Below are positions 11,427 to 23,581 of a DNA stretch of 64,000 nt, in pieces (within the stretch, counting starts at the first letter, position 1; every line of letters begins with the position of its first letter). A program made the translations under genes and the position numbers. Origin of the DNA: Rhodococcus sp. SBT000017 (GTDB lineage Bacteria > Actinomycetota > Actinomycetes > Mycobacteriales > Mycobacteriaceae); the NCBI RefSeq assembly GCF_003688915.1, contig NZ_REFU01000001.1:1550001-1614000 (forward strand). Reading direction: 5' to 3'. The notes below the pieces were generated by a model. That model was given only the letters and a program-made list of their open reading frames with translations. It was not told the origin of the DNA and ran no database searches.

Positions 11427-13123
11427 GTCGCAGGCTCCGACGCGGATGTCCTCGGCGCGGATGTCTTGGGTGCGGTTATCGCGGGAATCGGTTGTCCTTG
11501 TGCGAATTTCTTGGTGCTGGGTTTGAGGGGCAGTGGGGATCCGATCACCTTGTGCCCGCGCACGAGCGGCAGGGTGAGTCGGAAGCATGCGCCTTCGCCT
11601 ACTGCTCCCCACGCTTCGAGCTTACCGTCGTGCAGGCGGGCGTCCTCGACGCTGATCGCCAGCCCCAGGCCGGTGCCGCCGGATCGCCTGACGCGGGAGG
11701 GATCCGAGCGCCAGAACCGGTTGAACACCAGCTTCTCTTCTCCTGGTCGCAGACCGACCCCCTGATCGCGCACCACGAATGCTGCCGCATCGGCGTCCGA
11801 GCGCAGCCGCAGCAGGACCGGCTTGCCTTCGCCGTGGTCGAGTGCGTTGGCCAGCAGATTGCGCAGAATCCGTTCCACCCGTCGGGGGTCGACCTCGGCG
11901 ACCACTGCGGTCTCGGGCATATCGACGATCACTTCGGTACCGGTCTCGCGCGCCAGGTGCCGCACGGTCGACACGGCCGCTCGCGCGCACATGCGCAGGT
12001 CGAGCTGCTCGGCGGCCAGTTCGGCGACACCCGCGTCGTGACGGCTGATCTCGAGCAGGTCGCCGAGCAGGGTCTCGAACCGATCGAGCTCGTTGACCAG
12101 CAGCTCGGAGGATCTCTTGAGTGCGGGCTCGAGGTCGTCGCTGGCGTCGTGGATGAGGTCTGCGGCCATCCGCACGGTGGTGAGCGGGGTGCGCAGTTCG
12201 TGGCTGACGTCGGAGGTGAATCGGCGCTGAAGGTTACCGAATTCTTCGAGCTGGGTGATCTGCTTGGAGAGGCTCTCGGCCATCTCGTTGAACGACATCG
12301 CGAGTCTGGCCATGTCGTCCTCGCCGCGGACCGGCATGCGCTCCTTGAGCCTGCCGTCGGCGAACCGAACCGCGATCCTCGACGCCGAACGAATGGGCAG
12401 GACCACCTGACGTGCGACGAGCATCGCAATCGCGGCGAGCAGTACCAGCAGCACCACCGCGCCGATGAACAACGTGCCGCGCACCAGAGAGAGCGTGCGA
12501 TCCTCGCTGGCCAACGGGAAGATGAGATAGAGCTGCAGAGCCGAGATGTCGGATCCGGTGGGAGATCCCATGATCAGCGCAGAGCCGGTATATCCGCCGT
12601 CACTGTCGGTGACCGTCGCATACTGCGAACTGATCAGGCCCTTCTTGACGAAGTCGCGCAGGCTGTTCGGGATCTGATCGACCGGACCGACCGAGGCCTC
12701 CGCGCGGGTGGCGTCGCCTTCGACGATCAGGACCGGGTCGAACGATCCCGCCGACCCGGTGGTCGACGCGGCGTCCAGGTCCTGATTGGTCAGTGCCGCC
12801 CTGGCTCGTTCGAGGCGCGTCGCGAGCCCGCTCGAATCGTCGGCTCCGGCGAGATTGCCCTCGACGGTGGTCCGCGAACGGTCGAGTTCCTCGGTGGCGG
12901 CGGACAGCTTCGCTTCGAGTAGTCGATCGGTGATCTGACTGGTCAACACCACCCCGAGGATGAGGATGACCACCAGGGACAGCGTCAACGTCGACACGAC
13001 GACGCGTAGCTGTAGTGATCGACGCCAGGCATGGCCCAGCGACGTACTCAGCGAACGAAACCAACGCAGTACGGGAGAGAACTTGCCGTTGATTCGCCGC
13101 CGAGAATGGGAGAAACGGATCAC
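11423..13123 (-). CDS. mtrB: Sensor histidine kinase MtrB
   Basis: The 566-residue protein has two membrane segments (about residues 41-63 and 215-238) flanking an extracytoplasmic domain. A HAMP domain, the phospho-acceptor box [14 protein letters not shown] (His308) and a HATPase domain with GTGLGLAIS follow. In mycobacteria and corynebacteria MtrB senses cell-division and osmotic or envelope state and phosphorylates MtrA. The start GTG overlaps the mtrA stop (GTGA) and the stop overlaps the lpqB start, so the three genes are translationally coupled. Confidence 0.97.
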   Translation of the reverse strand: MIRFSHSRRRINGKFSPVLRWFRSLSTSLGHAWRRSLQLRVVVSTLTLSLVVILILGVVLTSQITDRLLEAKLSAATEELDRSRTTVEGNLAGADDSSGLATRLERARAALTNQDLDAASTTGSAGSFDPVLIVEGDATRAEASVGPVDQIPNSLRDFVKKGLISSQYATVTDSDGGYTGSALIMGSPTGSDISALQLYLIFPLASEDRTLSLVRGTLFIGAVVLLVLLAAIAMLVARQVVLPIRSASRIAVRFADGRLKERMPVRGEDDMARLAMSFNEMAESLSKQITQLEEFGNLQRRFTSDVSHELRTPLTTVRMAADLIHDASDDLEPALKRSSELLVNELDRFETLLGDLLEISRHDAGVAELAAEQLDLRMCARAAVSTVRHLARETGTEVIVDMPETAVVAEVDPRRVERILRNLLANALDHGEGKPVLLRLRSDADAAAFVVRDQGVGLRPGEEKLVFNRFWRSDPSRVRRSGGTGLGLAISVEDARLHDGKLEAWGAVGEGACFRLTLPLVRGHKVIGSPLPLKPSTKKFAQGQPIPAITAPKTSAPRTSASEPAT

Positions 13124-13797
13124 GGCGGTCCGGCCTTGTAGCCGACCCCCCTCACGGTCAACACCACCTCGGGGTTCTCCGGATCCTTCTCGACCTTGGC
13201 GCGCAGGCGCTGCACGTGCACGTTGACCAGTCGGGTGTCGGCCGCGTGGCGGTAGCCCCAGACCTGTTCGAGCAACACCTCTCGCGTGAACACCTGTCGC
13301 GGCTTGCGCGCCAATGCCACGAGCAGATCGAACTCGAGTGGGGTGAGGGAAACGAGTTCGTCGCCGCGACTGACCTTGTGGGCCGGAACGTCGATGACGA
13401 TGTCTGCGATGGACAGCAGTTCGGCCGGTTCGTCCTCGGTCCTGCGCAGGCGCGCGCGCACCCGAGCGACCAGTTCCTTCGGCTTGAAGGGCTTCATGAT
13501 GTAGTCGTCCGCACCGGACTCGAGACCCAGGACGACGTCGACGGTGTCGGTCTTGGCCGTCAGCATGACGATCGGCACGCCCGAGTCGGCTCGCAGCACG
13601 CGGCAGACGTCGATGCCGTTCATGCCGGGAAGCATCAGATCGAGCAGCACCAGGTCCGGCCGGTTCTCGCGCACAGCAGCCAGTGCTTGAGTGCCGTCGC
13701 CGACCACGAAGGGCTCGAATCCCTCACCGCGCAACACGATGGTGAGCATCTCCGCCAGAGCCGAATCGTCGTCCACAACCAGAATCCGAGGCTTCAT
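13120..13797 (-). CDS. mtrA: Response regulator MtrA (OmpR family)
   Basis: The 225-residue protein has a receiver domain with phosphorylation site Asp53 ([13 protein letters not shown]) and Lys at KPFKPKEL. The C-terminal winged helix reads [14 protein letters not shown] and ends [11 protein letters not shown]. MtrA is essential in mycobacteria and controls dnaA, rpf, cell-wall hydrolase and division genes. It is the first gene of mtrA-mtrB-lpqB and starts 4 bp after the tmk stop, so upstream tmk may be co-transcribed. Confidence 0.97.
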   Translation of the reverse strand: MKPRILVVDDDSALAEMLTIVLRGEGFEPFVVGDGTQALAAVRENRPDLVLLDLMLPGMNGIDVCRVLRADSGVPIVMLTAKTDTVDVVLGLESGADDYIMKPFKPKELVARVRARLRRTEDEPAELLSIADIVIDVPAHKVSRGDELVSLTPLEFDLLVALARKPRQVFTREVLLEQVWGYRHAADTRLVNVHVQRLRAKVEKDPENPEVVLTVRGVGYKAGPP

Positions 13798-13801
13798 GGT
13801 C

Positions 13802-14467
13802 CTATGGTGTCACTTTCCGAACGCCTGATGGCTGATTGAACATGTCGGCGGCGAGTCGATCGGGATCGACGTCGGCGGTGACGACTCGCCACGGCGACAC
13901 CCAGTGCGAGGCAGCGAGGCTGCCGTACGCAGCCGAGGTTCGGTTCTGCAGCGAACTGTCCCGTTCGTAGGCATCCCTGGTGCGAGCGGCGTCCGCACTC
14001 TCACGGGCCGCAGCCCGCTCGGCGGCCAGCGCCACCGGGACGTCGAGGAGAATTTGGACGTCGGGAACAGGTACTACGAATCGGTCGAATTCGAGCGACC
14101 TGATCCATTCGACGGCCTCGCCGTCGGCGGACTGCTCGAGCCGAGCCGCGGTGTAGGCCGCATTGGATGCCACATACCGATCGAGAAGAACGATATCGTT
14201 GTCCGCGAGCAACTTTCGGATCTCGTCGCCCGCGTCCCGGCGATCGAGCGCGAACAACAGGGCCATCGCGTGCACGCTGCCCGCGGTGTCACCGTGTTCG
14301 CCGTGCAACGCCTCCGCCGCCAGATCGGCATGGATCGACCGGTCGTACCGGGGAAACCCGATGCGCTCGACCGACAGGCCGTCACGTTTCCACGCCGAAA
14401 CGAGCCGACGGGCGAGCGTGTTCTTGCCCGCTCCGTCGACTCCTTCGATGACGAACAGTTTTCCCAC
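13802..14467 (-). CDS. tmk: Thymidylate kinase
   Basis: From the GTG at 14467 (MGKLFVIEGVDGAGKNT) the enzyme has 221 residues with the P-loop GVDGAGKNT at residues 9-17. The dTMP-binding segment FPRYD and a DRYVASNAAY motif follow. It phosphorylates dTMP to dTDP. Asn in the P-loop position usually held by Ser/Thr is also typical of mycobacterial Tmk. The open frame extends 37 codons upstream, but that part is low-complexity and overlaps the ahcY 3' end. The start lies 19 bp after the ahcY stop, so ahcY-tmk-mtrA-mtrB-lpqB form one long unit. Confidence 0.93.
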   Translation of the reverse strand: MGKLFVIEGVDGAGKNTLARRLVSAWKRDGLSVERIGFPRYDRSIHADLAAEALHGEHGDTAGSVHAMALLFALDRRDAGDEIRKLLADNDIVLLDRYVASNAAYTAARLEQSADGEAVEWIRSLEFDRFVVPVPDVQILLDVPVALAAERAAARESADAARTRDAYERDSSLQNRTSAAYGSLAASHWVSPWRVVTADVDPDRLAADMFNQPSGVRKVTP

Positions 14468-14486
14468 TGCCGGACCGGTCCTTCGG

Positions 14487-15971
<1,485 letters not shown>

Positions 15972-16093
15972 CTTGCCTCTCCTGTTGACTGAGTATCTGT
16001 GGTCCAGGCTATCGGGTCCGCGCGGCGGCACCCCCGGCTGCCCGAGCGTGCAGGAGTGGAACCGACGAAACGACCGATTGTCGAGAACCCGCT

Positions 16094-17314
16094 CTATCCG
16101 TTTCGTCCGGCTCGCGCCAAAATTCGCGCCCTTTTGCGGGGCAGGATGTTCGCGCGGGTGATATCTCCCTGGTAATGCGCCGATACCCGCGGATCCATCA
16201 CCCGACGCCACAGCGGCGGAATTGCGGCGAGCATCACCATCGATGCATAGCCGGCGGGCAACTGCGGAGCCTCGTCGCAGGAGAGCAGGGTCTGATAGCG
16301 CTTGCCCGGATTGGCGTGGTGGTCGCTGTGTCGCTGCAGGTGGTACAGAAAGATATTGGTGCAGATCCTGTCGCTGTTCCAGCTGTGGCGGGGCGAGCAC
16401 CGAACGTATCTGCCTCGATCGTTCGTTTCGCGGAGCAGGGCGTAGTGCTCCACGTAGTTCACCATCTCGAGCAGGACGAATCCGACTATGGCCTGCAACA
16501 GCAGGTACGGCGCGATGGACCAGCCGAACACGATCAGCAGCGCGCCGAACAGCACGACACTGAGCAGCCACGTGTGCAGCAGGGCATTGGTCGGGCTCGC
16601 GACCGAGCGGCCCTTGCGGCGAAGTCGCTGCGCCTCGAGCTTCCAGGCGGAGGCGAGTCCCAAGACGGTACTGCGCGGCACGAAGGTCCACACGCTCTCG
16701 CCGAGTCGTGCGCTCGCGGGGTCGTCGGGCGTCGCCACTCGGACGTGGTGTCCGCGATTGTGTTCGACGAAGAAGTGCCCGTACAGCGTCTGGGACAGGG
16801 CGATCTTGGCCAACCACCGCTCGTGCTGCTCGATGCGATGGCCCAGTTCGTGAGCGGCATTGATACCGGTGCCTGCCACCAGGCCCACCGTCACCGCGAG
16901 GCCGATCTTGTCCACCACGTTCAGCTCGCCGTACGCCCACATCCAGCATGCGACGAAGAGTCCGACGAACTGAACGGGCAGGAAGAGGTATGTGCACCAC
17001 CGGTAGTACCGATCGTTCTGCAGCTTTTCGCTGGCCGAGGCATCCGGGTTGTGCCCGTCCTCGCCTGCGATCAGATCGATCACCGGAATGATCACGAAAA
17101 ACACCAGCACGCCGCTCCACCAGAACAGCGGCATGCCCGTCCAGTAGACCAACTGCGACGGCAGTAGCGCCGATGCCGGGGCCAACAGCCCCAGCATCCA
17201 CAGATAACGTTTGTTGTCCTGCCAGCGAACCGACCGTTCACTGGCCTTCGAATCCCGCCCCCCGAAAGCGACACCCGAACCCTCCATCGAAGGAATTCGG
17301 CCGTCCACACTCAC
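16094..17314 (-). CDS. alkB: Alkane 1-monooxygenase AlkB
   Basis: The 406-residue integral membrane di-iron enzyme hydroxylates medium-chain n-alkanes at the terminal carbon. The histidine boxes are complete: HELGHR, EHNRGHH and LQRHSDHHA, plus the AlkB signature [10 protein letters not shown]. About six hydrophobic segments are visible. The start is GTG with GAGAGGG upstream. In many relatives alkB is followed by two rubredoxins, a rubredoxin reductase and a TetR regulator; here the next gene is ahcY, 122 bp away, so electrons must come from rubredoxin encoded elsewhere. Rhodococci are known to carry both clustered and stand-alone alkB copies. Confidence 0.95.
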   Translation of the reverse strand: MSVDGRIPSMEGSGVAFGGRDSKASERSVRWQDNKRYLWMLGLLAPASALLPSQLVYWTGMPLFWWSGVLVFFVIIPVIDLIAGEDGHNPDASASEKLQNDRYYRWCTYLFLPVQFVGLFVACWMWAYGELNVVDKIGLAVTVGLVAGTGINAAHELGHRIEQHERWLAKIALSQTLYGHFFVEHNRGHHVRVATPDDPASARLGESVWTFVPRSTVLGLASAWKLEAQRLRRKGRSVASPTNALLHTWLLSVVLFGALLIVFGWSIAPYLLLQAIVGFVLLEMVNYVEHYALLRETNDRGRYVRCSPRHSWNSDRICTNIFLYHLQRHSDHHANPGKRYQTLLSCDEAPQLPAGYASMVMLAAIPPLWRRVMDPRVSAHYQGDITRANILPRKRARILARAGRNG

Positions 17315-17465
17315 TGTTGCAACACCCTCTCATCGAACGTTTTGAGTCCTCCAAGTCTGTTTTCGAGGGTATAACATTCCAGCGGTTTGATGTGACGCTA
17401 TCTAAAGTCAGCCGGAAGTCCCTGCTCAGGACGTAACTCGGCGCTTACGCGTCGTCGGTGCCGGG

Positions 17466-18983
17466 TCAGTGCTCCGACTTTTCGACACGAACTTTCTCGG
17501 CTTCCCGCATTCCCGTCACCGAGTGCCGTCTGCTGTACACGACGTAGATGACGACACCGGCGGCCATCCAGACCAGGAAACGCAGCCATGTTTCGACCGA
17601 CAGGTTCAGCATCAACCACAGGCACGCGAGGACCGCGAGAATCGGCACCAGCGGAACCCACGGAACGCGGAAACCACGCTGGAGGTCGGGGCGAGTTCTG
17701 CGCAGTACGAGAACCCCGGCCGAGACCAGCACGAACGCGAACAGCGTACCGATGTTCACCATTTCCTCGAGCGTGCCGAGCGGAACGAAAGCTGCGAGCA
17801 GGCCGACGATGACACCGACGAGAATCGTCGTCCGAACCGGCGTGCCCTTCTTTCCGGTGCGCGCCAATGCCCGCGGCACCAGCCCGTCTCGCGACATCGC
17901 GAAGAGCACCCGGGTCTGCCCGAGCATCAACACCATCACCACGGTCGTCAGACCGGCGAGTGCGCCGAACGAGATGATGTTCTTGGCCCAGGTCAACCCG
18001 TTCAGCTCGAATGCCGTCGCCAGCGTGGAACTGTCACCGGCCAGATCGGTGTACTTGACCATCCCGGTCAGAACCAGCGTGACGGCCACGTACAGCACGG
18101 TGACGATCGCGAGCGATCCGAGGATTCCGCGTGGGAGCGCCTTCTGCGGTTCCTTGGTCTCTTCGGCGGTCGTTGCCACCACGTCGAATCCGATGAAAGC
18201 GAAGAACACCAGAGACGCCGCGGCCAGCAGTCCGTACCAACCGAACGTGCTGCCTCCCGCACCAGTGACGAACGAGAGCAGAGACTGATGCAGCCCCTCG
18301 CCCGTCGAGCCCGGTTCCGACGGCGGAATGTAGGGGTCGTAGTTGGCGACCTTGATGTAGAAGGCTCCGAGCACGACGACGAACAGAACGACGATCACCT
18401 TGATGGCGGTGATGACCAACGACACCCGTGAGGACAATTTGGTTCCCGACGCGATGAGCACCGTCAGCACCACCACGATCAGCAGTGCACCCCAATCGAA
18501 GTTCAGTGAGCCGATCTCGAGCACCGGGGCGGCCGTACCGAGCAGATCGCCCAGATAGAGCGACCACGCCTTCGCCACCACGGCGGCTGCGAGGCCGAAC
18601 TCGAGGATGAGATCCCATCCGATGATCCAGGCGATGAACTCACCGAACGCCGCGTACGAGAACGTGTACGCGCTTCCTGCCACGGGCACGGTGGACGCGA
18701 ACTCCGCATAACACAGCGCCGCGAGGCCACAGGCGATCGCCGCGAGCACGAAGGCCAACGACACTGCCGGCCCCGCAACGTTTCCGGCGGTCCGCGCGGT
18801 CAGGGTGAAGATGCCTGCACCGACGGCCACGGCGACGCCGAACACGGTCAGATCCCAGGATCCGAGTTCCTTCCGAAGTTTCGTGTCCGGCTCGTCGGTG
18901 TCCTGGATCGACTGCTCGATCGATTTGGTCCGGAACCAACCCGTCGTGCGTGGGGTCTTCGCGGGCCGGTCTGCTCTGGTCAT
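17466..18983 (-). CDS. APC-superfamily amino acid permease
   Basis: About 505 residues with some 12 hydrophobic segments and the APC signature GVAVAVGAGIFTLTARTAGN near the N-terminus; ETKEPQKALPRGI follows mid-protein. These are proton-coupled amino acid importers of the cationic amino acid or YfnA-like group; the substrate is not readable from sequence. I chose ATG at 18983 because GGAG lies about 5 bases upstream. A GTG at 19040 would add 19 residues. The relative of this gene in M. tuberculosis (Rv3253c) sits at the same place next to alkB. Confidence 0.88.
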   Translation of the reverse strand: MTRADRPAKTPRTTGWFRTKSIEQSIQDTDEPDTKLRKELGSWDLTVFGVAVAVGAGIFTLTARTAGNVAGPAVSLAFVLAAIACGLAALCYAEFASTVPVAGSAYTFSYAAFGEFIAWIIGWDLILEFGLAAAVVAKAWSLYLGDLLGTAAPVLEIGSLNFDWGALLIVVVLTVLIASGTKLSSRVSLVITAIKVIVVLFVVVLGAFYIKVANYDPYIPPSEPGSTGEGLHQSLLSFVTGAGGSTFGWYGLLAAASLVFFAFIGFDVVATTAEETKEPQKALPRGILGSLAIVTVLYVAVTLVLTGMVKYTDLAGDSSTLATAFELNGLTWAKNIISFGALAGLTTVVMVLMLGQTRVLFAMSRDGLVPRALARTGKKGTPVRTTILVGVIVGLLAAFVPLGTLEEMVNIGTLFAFVLVSAGVLVLRRTRPDLQRGFRVPWVPLVPILAVLACLWLMLNLSVETWLRFLVWMAAGVVIYVVYSRRHSVTGMREAEKVRVEKSEH

Positions 18984-19142
18984 CGGGTCTCCGTATCGCC
19001 ACTTCACATCTACCGACGGATCACCGAACACATCCGTCACTTCGATTCACTGTGGCATCAGACTATTGCCTCCGGACGGACCGTTCGCACAATTACGCAG
19101 TTCGAAACCGCAAGCGGCGCAACGATGCCCGAATTGCCCGAT

Positions 19143-20372
19143 CTACACGCGTCCGACGGAGGCCACGAACACCTCGGCCTCGCTCGAATCGGCGGTCACG
19201 GTGACGGATTCGTCTGCAGCGGGTATCCAGGCAGAGCTGCCCTGCGGCACCGTCAGCTCGACCTGTCCGCCTTTCGTACCGGCCACGACGGTGCCACTGG
19301 TGCACAACAGAATTCTCGGGCCGGAGCCGGGAACGGCGACCGTCTCCCCCGCCGCAACCGCAGTCCGGCTCAGTGCGAATTCGGGTGCAGGCGTCGGATA
19401 GAGGTAGGTCGGTCGATCGTCGACACCCGGGGTGATGGGCGAGATGTCGGCAGGCTCGAAATCCAACACACGCAACAGTTCCGGAACGTCGACGTGTTTG
19501 GGAGTCAGTCCGCCGCGCAGCACGTTGTCGGAGTTCGCCATGATCTCCACGCCGGTACCGCGCAGATACGCGTGCAGGTTCCCAGCGTCGAGGTACAGAC
19601 CCTGGCCGGGAGTCAGTGTCACCCGATTGAGCAGCAGCGCCGCGAGCACTCCGGCGTCACCGGGATACGACTCCCCGAGCTCGAGCAGAGTTCTGGCCTC
19701 GGCGGCGAATCGTCCACCGTCCGTGCGTGCGGGACCGGAGAGATAGTCGATGCATCCCTGGGCGACGGCAGGCAAGATGTCGTCCAATGCCTGCCCGGGC
19801 AGCGTGATCCACGAGGTGAACACGGTGCGCAGCCCGGAAGCGTCCGGCTGGGCGGCCAGCAGGGTTCGATACCCACCCAGGGCGGGGACGGCCAACGCGT
19901 CGAGCAGTTCGACGGTGTCGGCGGGCCGCCGGAAGCCCGCCAACGCCTCGAACTCGGTGAGCGCGACGATCAGCTCGGGCTTGTGGTTCGGATCCCGGTA
20001 GTTGCGTACCGGAGAGTCGATGGGGACACCCGCGGCGTTCTCGCGTGCAAAGCCTTCCCGGGCCTGAGCACTGCTGGGATGCGCCTGCAGCGACAACGGC
20101 TCTTCTGCGGCAAGCAGTTTCAGCAGATACGGCAGGCGCGACTCGAAGTGCTGTGCAGAGCCGCCCAGGTGCGTGCCCGGGTCGCCGTCGATCAGCGTGA
20201 GCAGTGGTGTGCTGCCGCCCTCGTGCACGACGTGCGCGGAGTCGGCCGGGTGAGCGCCGAGCCAAATCTCTGCCTCGGGATGATCGGACGGCACCTGGCG
20301 GCCTTGAATCCGAGCCAGCGCCGTTCGCGAACCCCATGCGTAGGACCGCACCGCGCCTCGCAAGAGCTGCAC
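19143..20372 (-). CDS. manA: Mannose-6-phosphate isomerase, class I
   Basis: The 409-residue enzyme interconverts fructose-6-phosphate and mannose-6-phosphate and feeds GDP-mannose for lipoarabinomannan and mannolipids. Zinc and active-site motifs are visible: QAHPS, HKPE, and the block LYLDAGNLHAYLRGTG followed by NSDNVLRGGLTPK. Its GTG start overlaps the upstream TAG stop by one base (TAGTG), so it is coupled to the TobH-type gene. Phosphomannomutase, two genes upstream, is the next enzyme in the same route. Confidence 0.95.
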   Translation of the reverse strand: MQLLRGAVRSYAWGSRTALARIQGRQVPSDHPEAEIWLGAHPADSAHVVHEGGSTPLLTLIDGDPGTHLGGSAQHFESRLPYLLKLLAAEEPLSLQAHPSSAQAREGFARENAAGVPIDSPVRNYRDPNHKPELIVALTEFEALAGFRRPADTVELLDALAVPALGGYRTLLAAQPDASGLRTVFTSWITLPGQALDDILPAVAQGCIDYLSGPARTDGGRFAAEARTLLELGESYPGDAGVLAALLLNRVTLTPGQGLYLDAGNLHAYLRGTGVEIMANSDNVLRGGLTPKHVDVPELLRVLDFEPADISPITPGVDDRPTYLYPTPAPEFALSRTAVAAGETVAVPGSGPRILLCTSGTVVAGTKGGQVELTVPQGSSAWIPAADESVTVTADSSEAEVFVASVGRV

Positions 20373-21514
20373 TAGCTACCGCCCATCAACAGCAGATACG
20401 CGGCAGTGGTGTCCAACCGCGTCGCCAACACGGACATCGTGTCGAGCACCGAGAGTCTATCCGGATCCGGCACCGGTGCGGGGTTGTCGAATTCGGATCT
20501 CACGCGATCGCCGCCGAACAGCGGCTCACTCGAATCGGCGAGCAACAACTCCGATTCCGGAACACCGGCGATTCGTCGTTCGGTCATCGCGCGATCAGCC
20601 TCCGAGGCCACCACGACGACGCGCATCGGCAGCACCGGCGGTGGTCCGTCGAGCTGCTCGTCGTGAAAGAACGAGTCGAATGTCTGTGGTGTGCCGGATG
20701 ATTCGACGACGGACGCCCGGATGGATGCAGCAATGACGTCGCCCAGCTCCCCCGCACCGACGACGACACCCGCAACGCGCAGCAGCACCTCGCTGCCGTG
20801 CCGAGCGACCTCGACCGCAGCGGGACTGCCCCCGGTCAGCACCACCCGCCGACCGTTCAACCCACTGGCGAGGGCCTTGGCCGGATTGTGGAACATCTCG
20901 TTGGACGGACTGTTTCGTACCGCCTCTGCGTCGAGCAGGTCTGCAAGACGAGACAAATTGGGCAGCAACGTCTTCCACGATCCGCCGGCAACCGCCCCCA
21001 GTACGGCCACGAACGCCGCGAGGTAGCGCATCAGAGCATTGTGGTCACGGACTGCGATTCGCGGCGGCAGCCACATGACTCTGGCTCCCCGGACGGCACG
21101 CAGAGGCCCCTCCTCGGGAGCGACCACCACGACTTCGGCACCGCGCCGGGCTGCCGCGTCGACCGACTCGGCCAGTCGTGGATCCCCGGCGTCGTCGCCT
21201 GCCACCACCACCACGTCGAGTGGGCCGATCCACGGCGGAGTTCCGGTGCTTCGTACGAGAGGGACCCCGAGGCGATCACCGAGCGCGGCGACGAGCAGTG
21301 ACGCTGCCCGGCTGCTCCGTCCGTCGCCGGTGACGATCACCACGCTCCGGGGACGCAGATCGGCCAACCGGGCCAGAACCGATTCGTCGACCGCGGTCGC
21401 AACGGCACGAACCTGCGCGCCCGCCAGCGCTGCGCTACGCAGGGAGCCCTCACGATCGGCTGCGATGAGAGCATCCGAATCGTCGAGATCGACCAGAGAC
21501 GACACTGCCGTCAT
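20372..21514 (-). CDS. TobH/Rv3256c-type protein with SIS-like (sugar isomerase) fold
   Basis: A 380-residue protein starting MTAVSSLVDLDDSDAL. It has Gly-rich segments compatible with a SIS or phosphoglucose/phosphomannose isomerase-like fold (VVIVTGDGRSSRAASLL, VVVVAGDDAGDPRLAE). It always lies between phosphomannomutase and manA in this order of bacteria, so a role in mannose-phosphate metabolism is likely but unproven. The ATG at 21514 is chosen because GGGGAGG lies about 10 bases upstream; the frame extends a further 17 codons. It ends on the manA start. Confidence 0.78.
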   Translation of the reverse strand: MTAVSSLVDLDDSDALIAADREGSLRSAALAGAQVRAVATAVDESVLARLADLRPRSVVIVTGDGRSSRAASLLVAALGDRLGVPLVRSTGTPPWIGPLDVVVVAGDDAGDPRLAESVDAAARRGAEVVVVAPEEGPLRAVRGARVMWLPPRIAVRDHNALMRYLAAFVAVLGAVAGGSWKTLLPNLSRLADLLDAEAVRNSPSNEMFHNPAKALASGLNGRRVVLTGGSPAAVEVARHGSEVLLRVAGVVVGAGELGDVIAASIRASVVESSGTPQTFDSFFHDEQLDGPPPVLPMRVVVVASEADRAMTERRIAGVPESELLLADSSEPLFGGDRVRSEFDNPAPVPDPDRLSVLDTMSVLATRLDTTAAYLLLMGGS

Positions 21515-21585
21515 GGCTGCGACACCTCCCCTTACCTCACCCGCTCGAAACGTCTGCATACCCACTCATGAACCCTTGGTAACCA

Positions 21586-22968
21586 CTATTCCAGTCCGGC
21601 GCGAACGATGCTCAATATCTCTGTCGAAAGCGCGTCGACATCCGCTGCGGTGCGTGCTTCGACGTTGAGCCGGAGCAGCGGTTCGGTATTCGAGGCCCGC
21701 AGGTTGAACCAGGCACCGTCGGCGAGATCGACCGTCACACCGTCGAGTCGGTCGATACCCGAAGTCCGATCCGCGAACGCCGCCAGTACCGCCTCGGTGC
21801 GTTCGGCGCCGTCGTCGACGGTCGAGTTGATCTCGCCCGATGCACTGTAGGTCTCGTAGGTGGCCATCATTTCCGACAACGGGCGATCCTGTGCCCCGAA
21901 GGCAGCGAGAACGTGCAGCGCGGCGAGCATGCCGGAGTCTGCACCCCAGAAGTCACGGAAGTAGTAGTGCGCTGAGTGCTCTCCGCCGAATATGGCTCCG
22001 GTGTCGGCCATCTCCTGCTTGATGAACGAGTGCCCCACTCGGGTGCGGACCGGGGTGCCACCGAGCTTCTCGACCAGCTCCGGCACGGCGCGGGAGGTGA
22101 TCAGATTGTGGATGACGACCGCGCCCGGCTCCTTGGCCAGTTCGCGTTCGGCCACCAGGCAGGTCACCGCCGATGGTGACACCGGGTCGCCCTTCTCGTC
22201 GACGACGAAGCACCGATCGGCGTCGCCGTCGAAGGCAAGGCCGATCTCGGAACCGGTCTCGACGACGAATCGCTGCAGGTCCACCAGGTTCGCCGGGTCG
22301 AGTGGATTGGCCTCGTGATTGGGGAAGCTGCCGTCGAGTTCGAAGAACAACGGTTCGATCGTCACCCGCAGCGGCGCGAACACGGCGGGCACGGTGTGTC
22401 CGCCCATGCCGTTGCCTGCATCCACCGCGATCTTCATGGAGCGAATACCCGACAGATCGACCAGGTCGCGCAGGAACTGGGCGTACTCGGCCAGCACGTC
22501 ACGAGACGCCACGGTCCCGGCGGGGCCGTCGAACTCCGGCACCCCGTCCACCAATTCGGCCTTGACCGTGGCCAGGCCGGTGTCCTGGCCCACCGGCTTG
22601 GCACCGGCGCGGCAGAGCTTGATCCCGTTGTACTTCGCCGGATTGTGACTGGCGGTGAACATCGCTCCCGGGCATTCGAGCATGCCGGAGGCGAAGTAGA
22701 GCTGATCGGTCGACGCCAGCCCGATGTGCACCACGTCGAGGCCCTGAGCGGTGACGCCGTCGGCGAATGCCCGCGACAGTGCCGGCGAGGAATCACGCAT
22801 GTCGTGACCGATGACGACCGAGCGCGCGGCCCCGGCCTCGTCACGAACCAATCGTGCGAACGATGCACCGACGTCACGCACGAACGCCTCGTCGATCTGC
22901 TCACCTACGACGCCACGGACGTCGTAGGCCTTGATGACGGCGTTCACGGACTCTGCGGTTCGGGCCAC
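21586..22968 (-). CDS. manB: Phosphomannomutase/phosphoglucomutase
   Basis: The 460-residue enzyme converts mannose-6-phosphate to mannose-1-phosphate. The active-site serine loop is GHDMRDSSP, the metal loop is FDGDADRCF, the sugar-binding loop is GGEHSAHYYF and the phosphate-binding loop is near RASNTEP. The GTG start at 22968 has AGGAGA about 6 bases before it. Together with TobH and manA downstream it forms a mannose-activation operon, corresponding to Rv3257c-Rv3255c. Confidence 0.95.
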   Translation of the reverse strand: MARTAESVNAVIKAYDVRGVVGEQIDEAFVRDVGASFARLVRDEAGAARSVVIGHDMRDSSPALSRAFADGVTAQGLDVVHIGLASTDQLYFASGMLECPGAMFTASHNPAKYNGIKLCRAGAKPVGQDTGLATVKAELVDGVPEFDGPAGTVASRDVLAEYAQFLRDLVDLSGIRSMKIAVDAGNGMGGHTVPAVFAPLRVTIEPLFFELDGSFPNHEANPLDPANLVDLQRFVVETGSEIGLAFDGDADRCFVVDEKGDPVSPSAVTCLVAERELAKEPGAVVIHNLITSRAVPELVEKLGGTPVRTRVGHSFIKQEMADTGAIFGGEHSAHYYFRDFWGADSGMLAALHVLAAFGAQDRPLSEMMATYETYSASGEINSTVDDGAERTEAVLAAFADRTSGIDRLDGVTVDLADGAWFNLRASNTEPLLRLNVEARTAADVDALSTEILSIVRAGLE

Positions 22969-23164
22969 GAAGATTCTCCTGGTGATCGTTGTCGACGACG
23001 CCGCACATCGGCGTCGGAAATCGAGCGTCGGTAGCGGTGCGATCCACACCAAGTATCGGCGGACCGTCGCGGTCCGTTTCGGTCCTGCTCACGGAACCTT
23101 GCCAGACGGCAGACGGACCGGCCAGTCGGACCGATGCACACCACACTCGGTGCGCTCGGACGGC

Positions 23165-23575
23165 TCAGGACGTGGGGTCGGGAAGAACTCGAAGGTGCCC
23201 GCGCCTGCCGGTTCGGACGGCCGGAGCGGATCGGCGTTCGGTGTCGGACGGCCGAGAGATCGAGCGGTCGGAGCTCTCGCGATCCTCGGAGCGGACGCGA
23301 TCGCCGCGGCCCGCTTCGCGTACGGCTTCCGCGAGGGCCGTCAGATCGTCCTCGTCGGGGCTCGACGTCGAGTAGCCGCCTTCGTACCGCACCAGTTCCC
23401 AGCCCTTGGGAGCGGTGGTGGTCGACGCGTGCACCTCGCACAGATCCCAGGAATGCGGCTCGTCGACTGTGGCCAGCGGCCCGACGACCGCGGTGGAATC
23501 GGAGTAGACGTATGTGAGCGTCGCAACGGCAGAACGGTTGCAACCAGGCCTGCAGCAGCCACGCAGTGATCTCAC
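23165..23575 (-). CDS. DUF3499 family protein
   Basis: A 136-residue protein starting MRSLRGCCRPGCNRSAVATLT. It has conserved cysteines (CCRPGC, and later DLCEVHA) that look like a metal-binding site, and a disordered basic C-terminal tail. The family is restricted to actinobacteria and has no known function. The GTG start has no Shine-Dalgarno sequence, but TACTCT lies six bases before it, suggesting a leaderless transcript. It precedes the phosphomannomutase operon by 196 bp and is divergent from the metallopeptidase-like gene. Confidence 0.8.
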   Translation of the reverse strand: MRSLRGCCRPGCNRSAVATLTYVYSDSTAVVGPLATVDEPHSWDLCEVHASTTTAPKGWELVRYEGGYSTSSPDEDDLTALAEAVREAGRGDRVRSEDRESSDRSISRPSDTERRSAPAVRTGRRGHLRVLPDPTS

Positions 23576-23581
23576 GAGTGC

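Noticed and set aside
15972..16093. SAH riboswitch before ahcY
   Set aside because: I looked for the conserved core and did not see it; only 122 bp separate alkB and ahcY.
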